Positions 43,776 to 52,730 of a stretch of 64,000 bases of DNA are shown piece by piece; positions within the stretch are counted from its first letter, which is position 1, and each line of letters starts with the position of its first letter. The position numbers and the translations under genes were made by a program. The notes under the pieces are model-generated. The model was not told where the DNA came from and ran no database searches. It worked only from the letters and a program-made list of their open reading frames with translations. This stretch comes from Bradyrhizobium arachidis (GTDB taxonomy: Bacteria; Pseudomonadota; Alphaproteobacteria; Rhizobiales; Xanthobacteraceae). The stretch spans positions 3,038,001 to 3,102,000 of the forward strand of contig NZ_CP030050.1 of NCBI RefSeq assembly GCF_015291705.1. Reading direction: 5' to 3'.

Positions 43776-44663
43776 CTATCCCTCGTATTGATCCAGTCCC
43801 ATCGCCCATGACGTCTGATCGTGTCCGTAGGCATAATTGCGGTTGTTCACCGTCGGGTTGCGGTTGACCATCGGCCGCATGAACATCGGATGGGTCGCCG
43901 AGCGCACCTCGTGCTCGACCGTGAACAGGTGCTTGCCGCTGTCGAGATCGACGATGTCGCAGAACCGGTACTGGTACTGGTTGTCCTCGCGCGAGATCAG
44001 CTCGCGCGCCAGCAGCTTGCGGTAGGGGCCGGAGAAGTCGGTGATGTACATCTGCACATGATGGCCGTCATAGCCGCCCTGCGGTCGGTCGGTCTCGCGG
44101 AACAGCAGATGCTGGTCGCGGCCAGTCTGCACAGCGGCGACCGTGCCGTCGCCATTCCGCATCGTCGCGGGCATGCCCATGATCTCGGGATAGAACGCGC
44201 AGATCGCCTTCGCGGTGCCCACGGGCACGTCGAACTCGACATAGGGAATGCCGAGCGCGATGCGGCCGAAGCGCGCCGCATCCGGCTCGTAGCATCGCAT
44301 CCGGTTGCCCCACGGACAGATCGCCTCGATGTGATCATTGTGCTCGGTGAACGCGAACGCGGTGCCCTCGAGCTTCTTCGCAACCGATGCCAGGCGCGCC
44401 AGCAGCGCCTCGCGGCCCTCGATCACCAGCCCGGTGTGGCCGCGCAGCACCTGCGCCTTGCCGCTGGGCAGGTGAAACTGGCTGCGTCCGGCATTGATCC
44501 ACATGTTGGTGTCGGACACCATCAGATAGGGATCGCGGGTGAGCCCGAGCCCGGTGACGTAGAACAGCGTGGCGAGGCGCTGGTCGGGGACCTGGATGTT
44601 GACGTGCTCGAAATGGATCGCGTTGCCGAGATCTTCTGCGGATCGGTCGAATTGTTGCGGCAT
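43776..44663 (-). CDS. VOC-family (glyoxalase/dioxygenase fold) protein
   Basis: A 295-residue protein with two vicinal-oxygen-chelate repeats. The first opens with IHFEHVNIQVPDQRLATLFY (His20), the second with GIPYVEFDVPVGTAKAICAF. HHVQMYITDFSGPYRKLLAR and HLFTVEHEVRSATH supply possible metal ligands. This could be a ring-cleavage dioxygenase, lyase or resistance protein; the substrate is unknown. The 178 bp to the divergent CoA transferase gene are shared promoter space. Confidence 0.82.
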   Translation of the reverse strand: MPQQFDRSAEDLGNAIHFEHVNIQVPDQRLATLFYVTGLGLTRDPYLMVSDTNMWINAGRSQFHLPSGKAQVLRGHTGLVIEGREALLARLASVAKKLEGTAFAFTEHNDHIEAICPWGNRMRCYEPDAARFGRIALGIPYVEFDVPVGTAKAICAFYPEIMGMPATMRNGDGTVAAVQTGRDQHLLFRETDRPQGGYDGHHVQMYITDFSGPYRKLLARELISREDNQYQYRFCDIVDLDSGKHLFTVEHEVRSATHPMFMRPMVNRNPTVNNRNYAYGHDQTSWAMGLDQYEG

Positions 44664-44841
44664 GGCCGGGCGCTTCTCGCTTCAGGGGGGACGGGCAGCT
44701 CATTCTAAAGCAGAATTTCCGCCAGCCGAAACGGGTTCGCGATCACATCTTCGGCGCAGGGCAGGATGCCCGTCGCCGCCTTGCCGCGGCAGCCAGTCCC
44801 TGTAATCTGGCGGGAATAGAAGAAAATAAGGGAAGGGATCG

Positions 44842-46029
44842 ATGGGAGGAGTTTTGGCGGGCGTGCGCGTCCTCGATTTCGGGCGCTATATCGCAGGTCC
44901 TTACTGCGCGACCTTGCTGGCCGAGTTCGGCGCCGAGGTCATCCGCGTGGAGAAGCGCGACGGCAGCGAGGATCGCTTCGTTGCGCCGGTCGGCGAGAAC
45001 GGCGAAGGCGCGCTGTTCCTCCAGGTCAACCGCAACAAGAAGTGCATCACGCTCGACCCGATGAAGGCTGAAGGGCAGGAGGTGATGCGCCGCCTCATCG
45101 CGACCGCGGATGTCGTCGTCGCCAACCTGCCGCCACAGACCCTGCGCGCGATGAAGCTCGACTACGACTCGCTGAGGGCGATCAAGCCCGACATCATCCT
45201 GACCACGGCGACGGCGTTCGGCGGGCCGGGGCCGTGGTCCGACCGGGTCGGCTTCGATGGCGTCGGCCAGGTCATGTCGGGCGCGGTCTACATGACTGGC
45301 GCGGGCGATCCGCCTTATCGCGCCGCGGTGAACTGGGTCGATTTCGGCACCGCATTGCATTGTGCCTTCGGCACGCTCGCCGCGCTGATCGAGCGCGGCA
45401 AGTCCGGACGCGGGCAGATCGTCGAGGGTGCGCTGCTCGCAACCGCCTTGTCCTTCACCAATGCCACGCTGATCGAGCAGGCCGTCATCAACGTCAATCG
45501 CGTGCCGACAGGCAATCTCGGCCAGACCGCCGCGCCCGCCGACATCTACCGCACCAAGGACGGCTGGGTGCTGTGCCAGGTCACGGGCCAGCCGCTGTTC
45601 AAGCGCTGGGCAAGGCTGATGGGCGAGGAGGAGCTTTGGCTGAACGATCCGCGCTTTGCCGACGATATCAACCGCGGCAATAACGGCCCCGTCATCAGCG
45701 AGCGGATGGCGCGCTGGTGCGCGATGCGCACCACGCAGGAGGCCGTCGACGCGTTGGGCGAGGCGATGATCCCGACCGGGCCGGTGCTGAGCCCGCAACA
45801 GGCGCTGGATCATCCGCACATCCGCGCCGCCGGCTTCTTGCAGGACGTCGACTATCCGGGCCTGCCGAAACAGGCCCCGGTCGCCCGCGCCGCGGTCCGC
45901 CTGTCGGAAACACCCGGCGCAATCGCGAGCCGCCCGCCGACGCTTGGCGAGCACACTGATGTCGTTTTGGCCGAGCTCGGCTATGACAAGGCTGCGATCG
46001 CAGCGCTCCGGCAAGGTGGGATCATCTAG
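44842..46029 (+). CDS. CaiB/BaiF (family III) CoA-transferase
   Basis: A 395-residue family III CoA-transferase, moving CoA between carboxylic acids. Family motifs are VRVLDFGRYIAGPYCATLLA, FGAEVIRVEKRDGSEDRF and NRNKKCITLDPMKAEGQEVM, and the likely catalytic aspartate is Asp167 in VNWVDFGTALHC. It is full length. It faces the SDR gene convergently with the palindromic repeat at 46082 between them. The acid substrate is unknown. Confidence 0.92.
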   Translation: MGGVLAGVRVLDFGRYIAGPYCATLLAEFGAEVIRVEKRDGSEDRFVAPVGENGEGALFLQVNRNKKCITLDPMKAEGQEVMRRLIATADVVVANLPPQTLRAMKLDYDSLRAIKPDIILTTATAFGGPGPWSDRVGFDGVGQVMSGAVYMTGAGDPPYRAAVNWVDFGTALHCAFGTLAALIERGKSGRGQIVEGALLATALSFTNATLIEQAVINVNRVPTGNLGQTAAPADIYRTKDGWVLCQVTGQPLFKRWARLMGEEELWLNDPRFADDINRGNNGPVISERMARWCAMRTTQEAVDALGEAMIPTGPVLSPQQALDHPHIRAAGFLQDVDYPGLPKQAPVARAAVRLSETPGAIASRPPTLGEHTDVVLAELGYDKAAIAALRQGGII

Positions 46030-46081
46030 CGCCTTTTTGAGCGAAGCGGACACCGGTTCACGTGAAGAAGGGAGGCGCGCT

Positions 46082-46105
46082 CCCTCTCCCGCTTGCGGGA
46101 GAGGG
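46082..46105. repeat. Rhizobiales-type palindromic repeat
   Basis: Perfect 11-bp arms CCCTCTCCCGC (46082-46092) and GCGGGAGAGGG (46095-46105) enclose TT, followed by TTGGGGAGAGGGTG. Such elements are common between genes in Bradyrhizobium and relatives. It lies between the convergent CoA transferase and SDR genes and may act as a terminator. Confidence 0.75.
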
Positions 46106-46176
46106 TTGGGGAGAGGGTGTCTCCGCAAGCGAGGACCCATATTGAGAGAACCCGTTACATCGCAACGGAACCGGCT

Positions 46177-46857
46177 CTAGAGCGAGCTACCGCCGCAGAT
46201 GACGAGCTGCTGTCCGGTGATGGCGGCCGCTTCCGGCGAGAGCAGGAATGCCACCGCATGCGCCACTTCCTCGGCGCGGATGTAGCGGCCGATCGGCGGC
46301 AGTTTTGGCGCGACATCGGCGCGCGCGGGGTCCTTCAGCATCGGCGTCTCGGTCGCCGCCGGTGCGACGACGTTGACGGTAACGCCCCTTGGCGCGAGCT
46401 CGATCGCCCAGGACCGCGCCATCGCCACCAGCGCCGCCTTGGTCGCGGCATATTGGCCGCGGCCGGCTGCGCCCGAGGCGGTGCGGCTGCCGATGAAGAC
46501 GATGCGCCCGCCCTGCGGCAGGCGCGGCGCCAGCGCATTGGCGAGGCGTTCGGCGACGTCGACGTGCAGCCGCCACATCGCGGCGCCGGCGTCGTGGTCG
46601 AGCGCGCCGAGCTGGCCGACCTTCAGTGCGCCCGCGGCATGAACCAGGGCGGTCGGTGCGATCGCCGCGACGGCGTCTGCGATGCCGTCGACATCGCTCA
46701 GATCGATCGACACATGGTCAAAGGCAGGATGGTCGAACGGCGCAGGGCGACGGCTGATGCCGCTGACGCGCCAGCCGTCACGCAGGAGGCGCTCGACGAT
46801 CGCAGCGCCGATCCCCGAGCTGGCGCCGGTGACGAGGGCGTGCGGCCGCTTGTCCAT
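46177..46857 (-). CDS. Short-chain dehydrogenase/reductase (SDR)
   Basis: A 226-residue classical SDR. The cofactor motif TGASSGIG is at 10-17, the catalytic serine Ser124 in FIGSRTASG, and the Tyr136-Lys140 pair in GQYAATKAAL. HAAGALKVGQLG holds the NAG-like motif region. It follows the sialidase-like gene on the same strand with a 4-bp gap, so it belongs to that operon. It would oxidise or reduce a hydroxyl/keto group in the same pathway. Confidence 0.93.
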   Translation of the reverse strand: MDKRPHALVTGASSGIGAAIVERLLRDGWRVSGISRRPAPFDHPAFDHVSIDLSDVDGIADAVAAIAPTALVHAAGALKVGQLGALDHDAGAAMWRLHVDVAERLANALAPRLPQGGRIVFIGSRTASGAAGRGQYAATKAALVAMARSWAIELAPRGVTVNVVAPAATETPMLKDPARADVAPKLPPIGRYIRAEEVAHAVAFLLSPEAAAITGQQLVICGGSSL

Positions 46858-46861
46858 TATC

Positions 46862-48076
46862 TCAGCCCTGCACGCCGCGTGCTACCCACGGCTCGCTCAC
46901 GCGCACATATTTGATGGCGCGGCGATGGAAGGTGAACGCGGTGTGGAGCGCGCCGTCGGCCGTCTGTTTGACGGAGGGATAGGATAGCTCGCGATTGGTC
47001 TGGTCGCGCGAATTGTTGGTCATGCAATAGCCGTCGCCGGTCTCGACGTTACGCTTGCTCCAGCTCTTTCCGCCGTCGGCCGAGATCGCCAGCGTCAGCG
47101 GCGCCCGCGGCGCGCCCCAGAAGGCGGTGCGGCCGTCGGCCTTGCTGCCGTCGCCGGCGAGCACCGGCGGCAGGTCGTCCTCGATCTCGTCATAAAGCGA
47201 GAGGCGGCGCCCGGTCGCGTCGCTGGCGCTGCTGTCATTGAAGACCAGCGCGAGATGACCGTTGCCGAGCCGCGCGAGCTGGATCGACGAATTGTTGTTG
47301 GGAAGCACGGTCGGCGATGGCGCCGGCCAGGTGCGGCCGTGATCGCTGGACCGGCTCTGGTAGATGTTGTCGGCCCAGCGGCTGCGGAACAGCGCCAGCA
47401 GCGAGCCGTCGTCGAGCCGCGCGATGCTCATATGCACGCAGCCGCGGCTGCCGGGAACGTCGACGTCGCGCCAGGTCTTGCCGGCATCGGACGAGATCTT
47501 CACCGCGCTGGTGTCCTCGTCGCCGTTCCATTTCCGGCCCGGCGTGCTGTGACAATAGAACACCGGCAGCAGCCAGTCGCCGTTGTCGAGCACGACGATC
47601 GGCTGCCGGATGAAGGTGCCGCGGCCGCGCTCTTCGGCAAACATCGTCTCGATCGGACCCCAGCTCTTGCCATTGTCACGGGATATGCGGCGGCGGATCA
47701 GGGCGGTGTCCTGGTTGCCCGCCAGCTGCGCCGTCCACATCAGCCACAGCGTGCCGTCGGGGACGGGGAACAGCACCGGGTTCTGCTCGGAGCGCCCCGC
47801 ATCGTCGGATAGCTTTTCAGCCGGCGACCATTGCGTCGCGCCGCGGGCGAGGCGCGAGAAATAGACCGAGATGTCCGACATACCCTCCTGCGTGCCGCCG
47901 AACCAGACGCAGGCGAGATCGCCCCCCGCGAGCGGCATCAGATTGGCGGCGTGGTTCTGCACACAAGGCGAGGGGATGAAGGCATCGAACCGGTCGGGAT
48001 CGCCGGCGGCCGGGCGAACGACGCCGTCGGCGGCGATCTCGATGTCGATGGTCACGATCTCGGTATCGATGATCAT
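46862..48076 (-). CDS. Sialidase/BNR-repeat family protein (cytosolic)
   Basis: A 404-residue six-bladed propeller protein. Four Asp-box repeats are visible: SRDNGKSW (132-139), SSDAGKTW (195-202), SSDHGRTW (243-250) and SADGGKSW (332-339); FIRQP near 155 matches the sialidase FRIP region, and other Arg residues could complete the triad. It has no signal peptide. The start is the ATG at 48076 with AAAGGA upstream. It overlaps the symporter gene by four bases. Either a true exo-sialidase-type glycosidase or a neutralised propeller binding protein is possible. Confidence 0.88.
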   Translation of the reverse strand: MIIDTEIVTIDIEIAADGVVRPAAGDPDRFDAFIPSPCVQNHAANLMPLAGGDLACVWFGGTQEGMSDISVYFSRLARGATQWSPAEKLSDDAGRSEQNPVLFPVPDGTLWLMWTAQLAGNQDTALIRRRISRDNGKSWGPIETMFAEERGRGTFIRQPIVVLDNGDWLLPVFYCHSTPGRKWNGDEDTSAVKISSDAGKTWRDVDVPGSRGCVHMSIARLDDGSLLALFRSRWADNIYQSRSSDHGRTWPAPSPTVLPNNNSSIQLARLGNGHLALVFNDSSASDATGRRLSLYDEIEDDLPPVLAGDGSKADGRTAFWGAPRAPLTLAISADGGKSWSKRNVETGDGYCMTNNSRDQTNRELSYPSVKQTADGALHTAFTFHRRAIKYVRVSEPWVARGVQG

Positions 48077-49509
48077 GTCGAGGTCCTTTCCACGAATGCA
48101 TTGGACTGTGCTGCCTGCGGCGCCGCCGCCGCGGTCGGAGCGCGGCCGAGCACGAGGCGCTCGATCGCCATCACGACCAGCGGGGTTGCGGCCGCGACAT
48201 ACATGTTGTCGATGCCGAAGGGGTTGCCGAGCATGTACCAGACCGTGGTCGAGAGCGCGGCGCCGATCAGGCCGGCGGTGGCGCCGCGGTTGCTCGCGAA
48301 CAGCGGCAGATAGAAGCCCATCATCGCGACGATCGTGATCGACAGCCGCAGCGCGCGGGTGAAGAACGATAGCTTGAGGATCTCCGGAATGAAGAAGACG
48401 AACACCAGCGGCACGATGCCGATCACCACCGAGAACACCCGCGTCATCTTCAATTCCCGTTCCGGCGTCGGCTTCCAGTACGGCACGTAGAAGTCGCGCA
48501 CCACGAGCGAAGCGATGGCGAGCGCGACGGTGCAGACGCTGACGAAGATCGAGGCGACCAGCGACGTCGTGACGAAGGCGGCGGCCAGCGGCGGCATCTT
48601 CTCCAGGAACACCGGCAGCGCGTAGAGGCTGTTCATGTCGGGGTAGAGGTATTTCGCGGCAACGCCGATCAGCGCGAGCAGGAAGCCGAGCGGCAGGCAG
48701 AACGCGGCGGCATAGAAGGTGGCCTTGCGGGCGTCGTCGGCGCTCGGCGTCGACGAGATCGCCTGCACGATGAACTGGGTCGAGAAGATCGCGCCGACCG
48801 TGCCGAAGGTCCAGGCGAAGATGGTCGCAAAGCCGATCTTGCCGTCCCAGGTGAAGTAATAGGCCGGCAGCTTGGCCTGGATCGGCGCGATGCCGCCGGT
48901 CAGCGACATCGCGACCGCGAAGATGATGACGATGCCGACGACCTTGAAGGCGCTGTGCAGGATCGTCACCCAGGCGACGCCCTTCAACCCTCCGAACACG
49001 TAGTAGAAGGTCGAGACCACCGCGATGATGCACATCGCGACCGGCAGGCTGACATGCAGTGCGGTCGCGATCGCAGCGGCGCCGCTGACGTAATTTCCGA
49101 CATTCACCAGCAGCAGCGCGTAGATCATGATCACGGACACCGTGAGCATGGTCGACTTGCCGTATTTCTGCGCGATCGCGGCCGAGATGGTGTATTCGCC
49201 GGAATTGTAGAGCTTCTTCACCATCAACAGCCCGAACAGCAGAAAGCCGATCGAGGCGCCGAGTACGGCCCATCCCGCGGCCATGCCTGATTGGAACGCC
49301 TCCTGCGCAGTGCCGACGGTCGACTTGGCGCCGACGAACTCGGACATCATCAGCACGCCGACGACGACGGCCGGCATGGCGCGCGCGGCGGTCATGAACT
49401 GGTCGCTGGTCCGGCTGCGCAGCTTGAGCGTGAGCCAGGAGGTGAAGGCGATGTAGGCGACGATCATCGTGACGATGAGCGTGCTCTCGCCATTGAGGAT
49501 GGCTTGCAT
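48073..49509 (-). CDS. Sodium:solute symporter (SSS) family transporter
   Basis: A 478-residue SSS-type transporter with about 13 membrane spans. Hallmarks are FMTAARAMPAVVVGVLMMSE, GTAQEAFQSGMAAGWAVLGA, SGEYTISAAIAQKYGKSTML and FYYVFGGLKGVAWVTILHSA. It likely imports the substrate of the sialidase-like and SDR proteins with sodium. The start is ATG 49509, with AGAGGAAA upstream. A TGTTCG-spacer-CGAACA palindrome sits 62 bp upstream. Confidence 0.9.
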   Translation of the reverse strand: MQAILNGESTLIVTMIVAYIAFTSWLTLKLRSRTSDQFMTAARAMPAVVVGVLMMSEFVGAKSTVGTAQEAFQSGMAAGWAVLGASIGFLLFGLLMVKKLYNSGEYTISAAIAQKYGKSTMLTVSVIMIYALLLVNVGNYVSGAAAIATALHVSLPVAMCIIAVVSTFYYVFGGLKGVAWVTILHSAFKVVGIVIIFAVAMSLTGGIAPIQAKLPAYYFTWDGKIGFATIFAWTFGTVGAIFSTQFIVQAISSTPSADDARKATFYAAAFCLPLGFLLALIGVAAKYLYPDMNSLYALPVFLEKMPPLAAAFVTTSLVASIFVSVCTVALAIASLVVRDFYVPYWKPTPERELKMTRVFSVVIGIVPLVFVFFIPEILKLSFFTRALRLSITIVAMMGFYLPLFASNRGATAGLIGAALSTTVWYMLGNPFGIDNMYVAAATPLVVMAIERLVLGRAPTAAAAPQAAQSNAFVERTST

Positions 49510-49570
49510 CGGTGACGTTTCCTCTGGTGACGCGGACGCGGTGTTGTCAGCCCGCTCTGTCCGATTGCGG

Positions 49571-49587
49571 TGTTCGGAATGCGAACA
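49571..49587. promoter_or_regulatory. 17-bp palindrome upstream of the symporter operon
   Basis: TGTTCG (49571-49576) and CGAACA (49582-49587) are perfect 6-bp arms around GAATG. This matches the TGTTCG-type palindromes typical of IclR-family operators as I recall them. It lies in the 226-bp gap between the caspase-like gene and the symporter start. No adjacent regulator gene of its own is seen. Confidence 0.5.
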
Positions 49588-49735
49588 ATTGTTGTTAAAG
49601 ATCATTAAACCTGTCCGGGCGCCGTGCGTCAAGCGCACGCCTCGGCGAAACCCGTGTTCCAGAGAGCAGGATGGGCGCTATGGCGCGGCCGCGATCGCGG
49701 GCCTCAGCGCGGCGGCGTCGTCGCGCGCGGGCGTG

Positions 49736-50893
49736 CTAGTCGGCGCTACGCTTCCAGGCGCCGGTGCCCAGCTTGCCCGTGATGACAGCCAGCGCATCGC
49801 GGATCTCGTAGGCGCCGCCGTCGCTGTAGCCCGACAGGCCCCTGATTGCGTGCAGGGTCCAGCGGCCGTTCGCGGCCGTGATCGTGCCTTCGTGCGGACG
49901 CGCCGAGCGCTGCGGCTCGGCGTGGAATCGGTAGGTGCCGTCGCCCATGATCTGCCAGATCCAGCGCGATTGCCCGCGGCCGCTCGGCACCATGATCTCC
50001 CAGGTGCCGACCAGCGCGGGGTCGATCCCTGGCGCCGCCGGCGTGGGCGGTGGAGCAGGGGAGACGGCGGCCGGAAGTGGGCTCGGCGACGCTGCGCCTT
50101 CGGCGCCGGCGGGTGGCGGGCCGGCGAGGTAGATCGCCTTGCGCGACAGCGAGCCATAGACGAACGGCTGCTGCTCGTTGCGCGTCGCCTCCATCACGTC
50201 GTCGCGGACGTTGCGGAACATGAACGTCACCTCGACGCCGGGCACCTCGATGTTGCGCAGGAGTGCCGCGGCAAACGGGCTGTTGCGCGCGTCGCCGTCG
50301 AGCGCTGTGGTGCCGTCGCGCGCGGCATAGGCGACGAGAACGTTGCCGACCGGCTCGATGCGGCCGAGCCCGCTCGTGGAGGCCGCACGCGTGGCGATCG
50401 ACCTACTCATCTTGGCGGCAAACGGATTGTTGCGACAGGCGTCGAGGATGACGAGACCAAGGCTCGTGGTGCTCGACACCTGCAACATCACGCTTTGCAG
50501 GTTGATGGCTTCATTCGCCGCGTCCGTATCCCGCTTCAGCTCTGCGTCAACAGGGATCAGCCAGTTCTCGCCATTGATCTCCATGCCATGGCCGGCGAAA
50601 TAAACCGCCGCCATCTCGGCGCCGACGGCCTCGCGCCCCAACGCGATCAGGCCGCGGCGCATGGCATCGAAACTGGCGTTGGTGGCGAGGGAGACAGCGA
50701 AGCCAAGTCGCTTCAGCGCCGCGGCGACGTCGCTCGCATCGTTCGGCGGATTGAGCAGCGCGGGCACGTTCCTGTAGGCACCGTTGCCGATGACGAGCGC
50801 GACCCGGCGGCCGTCCGCGGCTTCAGCCAAAGGCGCCATTCCCGCTAACGCGGTTGCGGCTGTCAACCTTGAGACGAATTCGCGCCGGTTCAT
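49736..50893 (-). CDS. Caspase-family (C14) protein with a C-terminal accessory domain
   Basis: A 385-residue caspase-fold protein. The N-terminus has NRREFVSRLTAATALAGMAP, a twin-arginine-like export signal. The catalytic dyad is present: His102 in YFAGHGME and Cys153 in ILDACRNNPF; GNGAYRNVPALLNPPNDASD is the family start. A proline/alanine-rich linker (about 260-290) leads to a C-terminal module, DPALVGTWEIMVPSGRGQSR, that looks like a beta-barrel domain. Bacterial caspases of this type are usually linked to stress or programmed responses; no partner gene is next to it. Confidence 0.9.
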   Translation of the reverse strand: MNRREFVSRLTAATALAGMAPLAEAADGRRVALVIGNGAYRNVPALLNPPNDASDVAAALKRLGFAVSLATNASFDAMRRGLIALGREAVGAEMAAVYFAGHGMEINGENWLIPVDAELKRDTDAANEAINLQSVMLQVSSTTSLGLVILDACRNNPFAAKMSRSIATRAASTSGLGRIEPVGNVLVAYAARDGTTALDGDARNSPFAAALLRNIEVPGVEVTFMFRNVRDDVMEATRNEQQPFVYGSLSRKAIYLAGPPPAGAEGAASPSPLPAAVSPAPPPTPAAPGIDPALVGTWEIMVPSGRGQSRWIWQIMGDGTYRFHAEPQRSARPHEGTITAANGRWTLHAIRGLSGYSDGGAYEIRDALAVITGKLGTGAWKRSAD

Positions 50894-50956
50894 CCGGATC
50901 TCGCTGGCTCGAACCAGCTTTGATCCTAGCGCAACGGAGCCGGGGGAGCCACGGGC

Positions 50957-51155
50957 TTACCCTAGCAATTGTTTCAACGCCTTGGCATCGGCGGGCGCCG
51001 TGCTCTTCTGGTCGTTGTCGAAATAGACGTAGACGTCGCAGCCCTGCCGCTTCCATGACAGCAGCTTGAAGAAGGACGCCAGCCTGTCGGCGTTCGCCTT
51101 GAATTTGCGGCGGCAGCTGGAACAGGATCGGTCCGACCTTGCCGCCGAGCTGCGA
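50957..51155 (-). pseudogene. DUF72 protein relic
   Basis: The family hallmark LGGKVGPILFQLPPQ (DUF72) is readable in one minus frame at 51105-51149, and the conserved C-terminus DVYVYFDNDQKSTAPADA in another frame ending at the stop 50957. A frameshift separates them near 51110 and the N-terminal two thirds are absent. The remains abut a plus-strand gene, so a deletion or recombination joined them. Confidence 0.7.
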
Positions 51156-51173
51156 GATGCGGCGGCTCGCGCG

Positions 51174-51479
51174 ATGGCGGAAGCCTCGCCTGCCGAAAGG
51201 AACGTCCGTGCTGTCGATACGTTTCTCGTGAGCTTGGTCAACGGGAGGCCGGAACCGATGTACGCGCTGTTCGAAGGCAACAAGCAGATCGGCGATCCCT
51301 TTCCTTCCGAGAAGGAAGTGTGGGAAGCCGCCCTGATCGAGGGATTGGTGACCGACGTGCCGGTCGCGGACGAGGAAGGCGGCCGGCTTCTGCCCGAGGG
51401 ATATCACGTCGCGCGGGTGGAGGAGAGCGAGGTCTGCGAGCCACGGCCGGAGTGGAAGCTGCCGCGCGAGATCAGCTAG
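51174..51479 (+). CDS. Hypothetical protein, possibly N-terminally truncated
   Basis: The 101-residue stretch from the ATG at 51174 (frame open from a TTG at 51066) has protein-like sequence, for example VRAVDTFLVSLVNGRPEPMY, ALFEGNKQIGDPFPSEKEVW and VPVADEEGGRLLPEGYHVAR. I do not recognise its family. The 5' part of the longer frame is the antisense of the DUF72 relic, so the native N-terminus may have been lost. Its stop overlaps the stop of the convergent M20 gene. Confidence 0.55.
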   Translation: MAEASPAERNVRAVDTFLVSLVNGRPEPMYALFEGNKQIGDPFPSEKEVWEAALIEGLVTDVPVADEEGGRLLPEGYHVARVEESEVCEPRPEWKLPREIS

Positions 51480-52663
51480 TTCGACGCCAGCGCGGTCTTG
51501 GCGACCTCGGCCATCCAGGTCGATGCGACGGGGAGGATCGCGTCGTTGAAATCGTAGCGCGGGCCGTGCAGCTCGGCGCCGTCGCGCAACGGCCCGTTGC
51601 CGATCCAGACGAACGCGCCCGGCCGCTTCTGCAGATAGAAGGCGAAATCCTCGCCGGCCATGCTGGGCGCAAGATCGCGGCGCACGGGCGCCTGCGCCTT
51701 GTCGGCGGCGATGCGGGCGAGGTCCGCTTCCGCCGGCGTGTTGATCACGACGCCGACGCCCATGACGATCTCGGGCGTCACCTTGACGCCGAAGCTCGTC
51801 GCAATCCCGGCGCAGGTGCGCTCGATGCCGTCGAGGATGGTGTCCTTCACGCCGTCGCGGTGGTAGCGCAGCGTGCCGCGGATGGTGACGCGGCCTGCGA
51901 TCTGGTTCGGCGCGGTGCCGCCGTCGATGGTGCAGAGCGAGAGCACGGCGGTGTCGAGCGGATCGACGCTGCGCGACACGATTGTCTGCAGCGCTACGAT
52001 GAGATGCCCCGCCGCCATCACCGGATCGCGGGTCAGATGCGGCATGCCGGCGTGGCCAGCATGGCCCTCGATGGTGATGGTGATGCGCCCGCCGGAGGCC
52101 ATGACGACGCCGTCATGCACCGCGACGGTGCCGGCCTCCAGGCCCGGCCAGTTGTGGAAGCCGAACACGCGGTCCATCGGAAAGCGCTCGAACAGCCCGG
52201 CCGCGACCATCGCACGCGAGCCGCCAAAGCCCTCTTCCGCCGGCTGGAAGATGAAGTCGACCGTGCCGCTCCAATTGGTGTCGGCCGCGAGCAGCGCGGC
52301 AGCGCCGAGCAGCGAGGCGGTGTGCCCGTCATGGCCGCAGGCATGCATCACGCCCGGCGTCGTCGAGGCGTAGGCAAGGCCGGTATCCTCGGTGATCGGC
52401 AGCGCATCCATGTCGGCGCGCAGGCCGACGCGGCCCTCCGCAGACCCGCGCCTCAAGGTCGCGACCACGCCGTGGCCGCCGATGCCGGCCTTGAAGGGAA
52501 TGCCGAGCTCGGTCAGCTTCTCCTGCACGAAGGCGGCAGTTGCCTTCTCCTGGAGCGACAGCTCGGGATGCGCATGCAGATGCCGGCGCCATTCGGTCAG
52601 TTTCTTGTGCAGGTCGGAGGTCAAGGCGGGGGACTTTCGGATGGTGTCGGCTGTTGCCACCAT
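51476..52663 (-). CDS. M20-family amidohydrolase (HipO/aminoacylase-like)
   Basis: A 395-residue metal-dependent amidohydrolase. Metal ligands appear in HACGHDGHT (Cys108, His110) and in the FQPAEEG motif (Glu142-Glu143); RADMDALPI and EGHAGHAGMPH are standard. It would release acyl groups from N-acyl amino acids such as hippurate. No signal peptide. The ATG at 52663 is preferred. It is followed on the 5' side by a 163-bp gap holding a long palindromic repeat. Confidence 0.93.
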   Translation of the reverse strand: MVATADTIRKSPALTSDLHKKLTEWRRHLHAHPELSLQEKATAAFVQEKLTELGIPFKAGIGGHGVVATLRRGSAEGRVGLRADMDALPITEDTGLAYASTTPGVMHACGHDGHTASLLGAAALLAADTNWSGTVDFIFQPAEEGFGGSRAMVAAGLFERFPMDRVFGFHNWPGLEAGTVAVHDGVVMASGGRITITIEGHAGHAGMPHLTRDPVMAAGHLIVALQTIVSRSVDPLDTAVLSLCTIDGGTAPNQIAGRVTIRGTLRYHRDGVKDTILDGIERTCAGIATSFGVKVTPEIVMGVGVVINTPAEADLARIAADKAQAPVRRDLAPSMAGEDFAFYLQKRPGAFVWIGNGPLRDGAELHGPRYDFNDAILPVASTWMAEVAKTALASN

Positions 52664-52730
52664 AGCCGATTATCTGCGTCCCGCATCAAGCCCCTTGGAA
52701 TGCCTCGCGTGCAAAGCAGCTCGCTCTATC

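Noticed and set aside
46862..49273. 803-codon minus-strand frame joining the sialidase-like gene to upstream sequence
   Set aside because: The upstream half is an off-frame reading of the symporter gene; the sialidase-like protein begins at the ATG at 48076.
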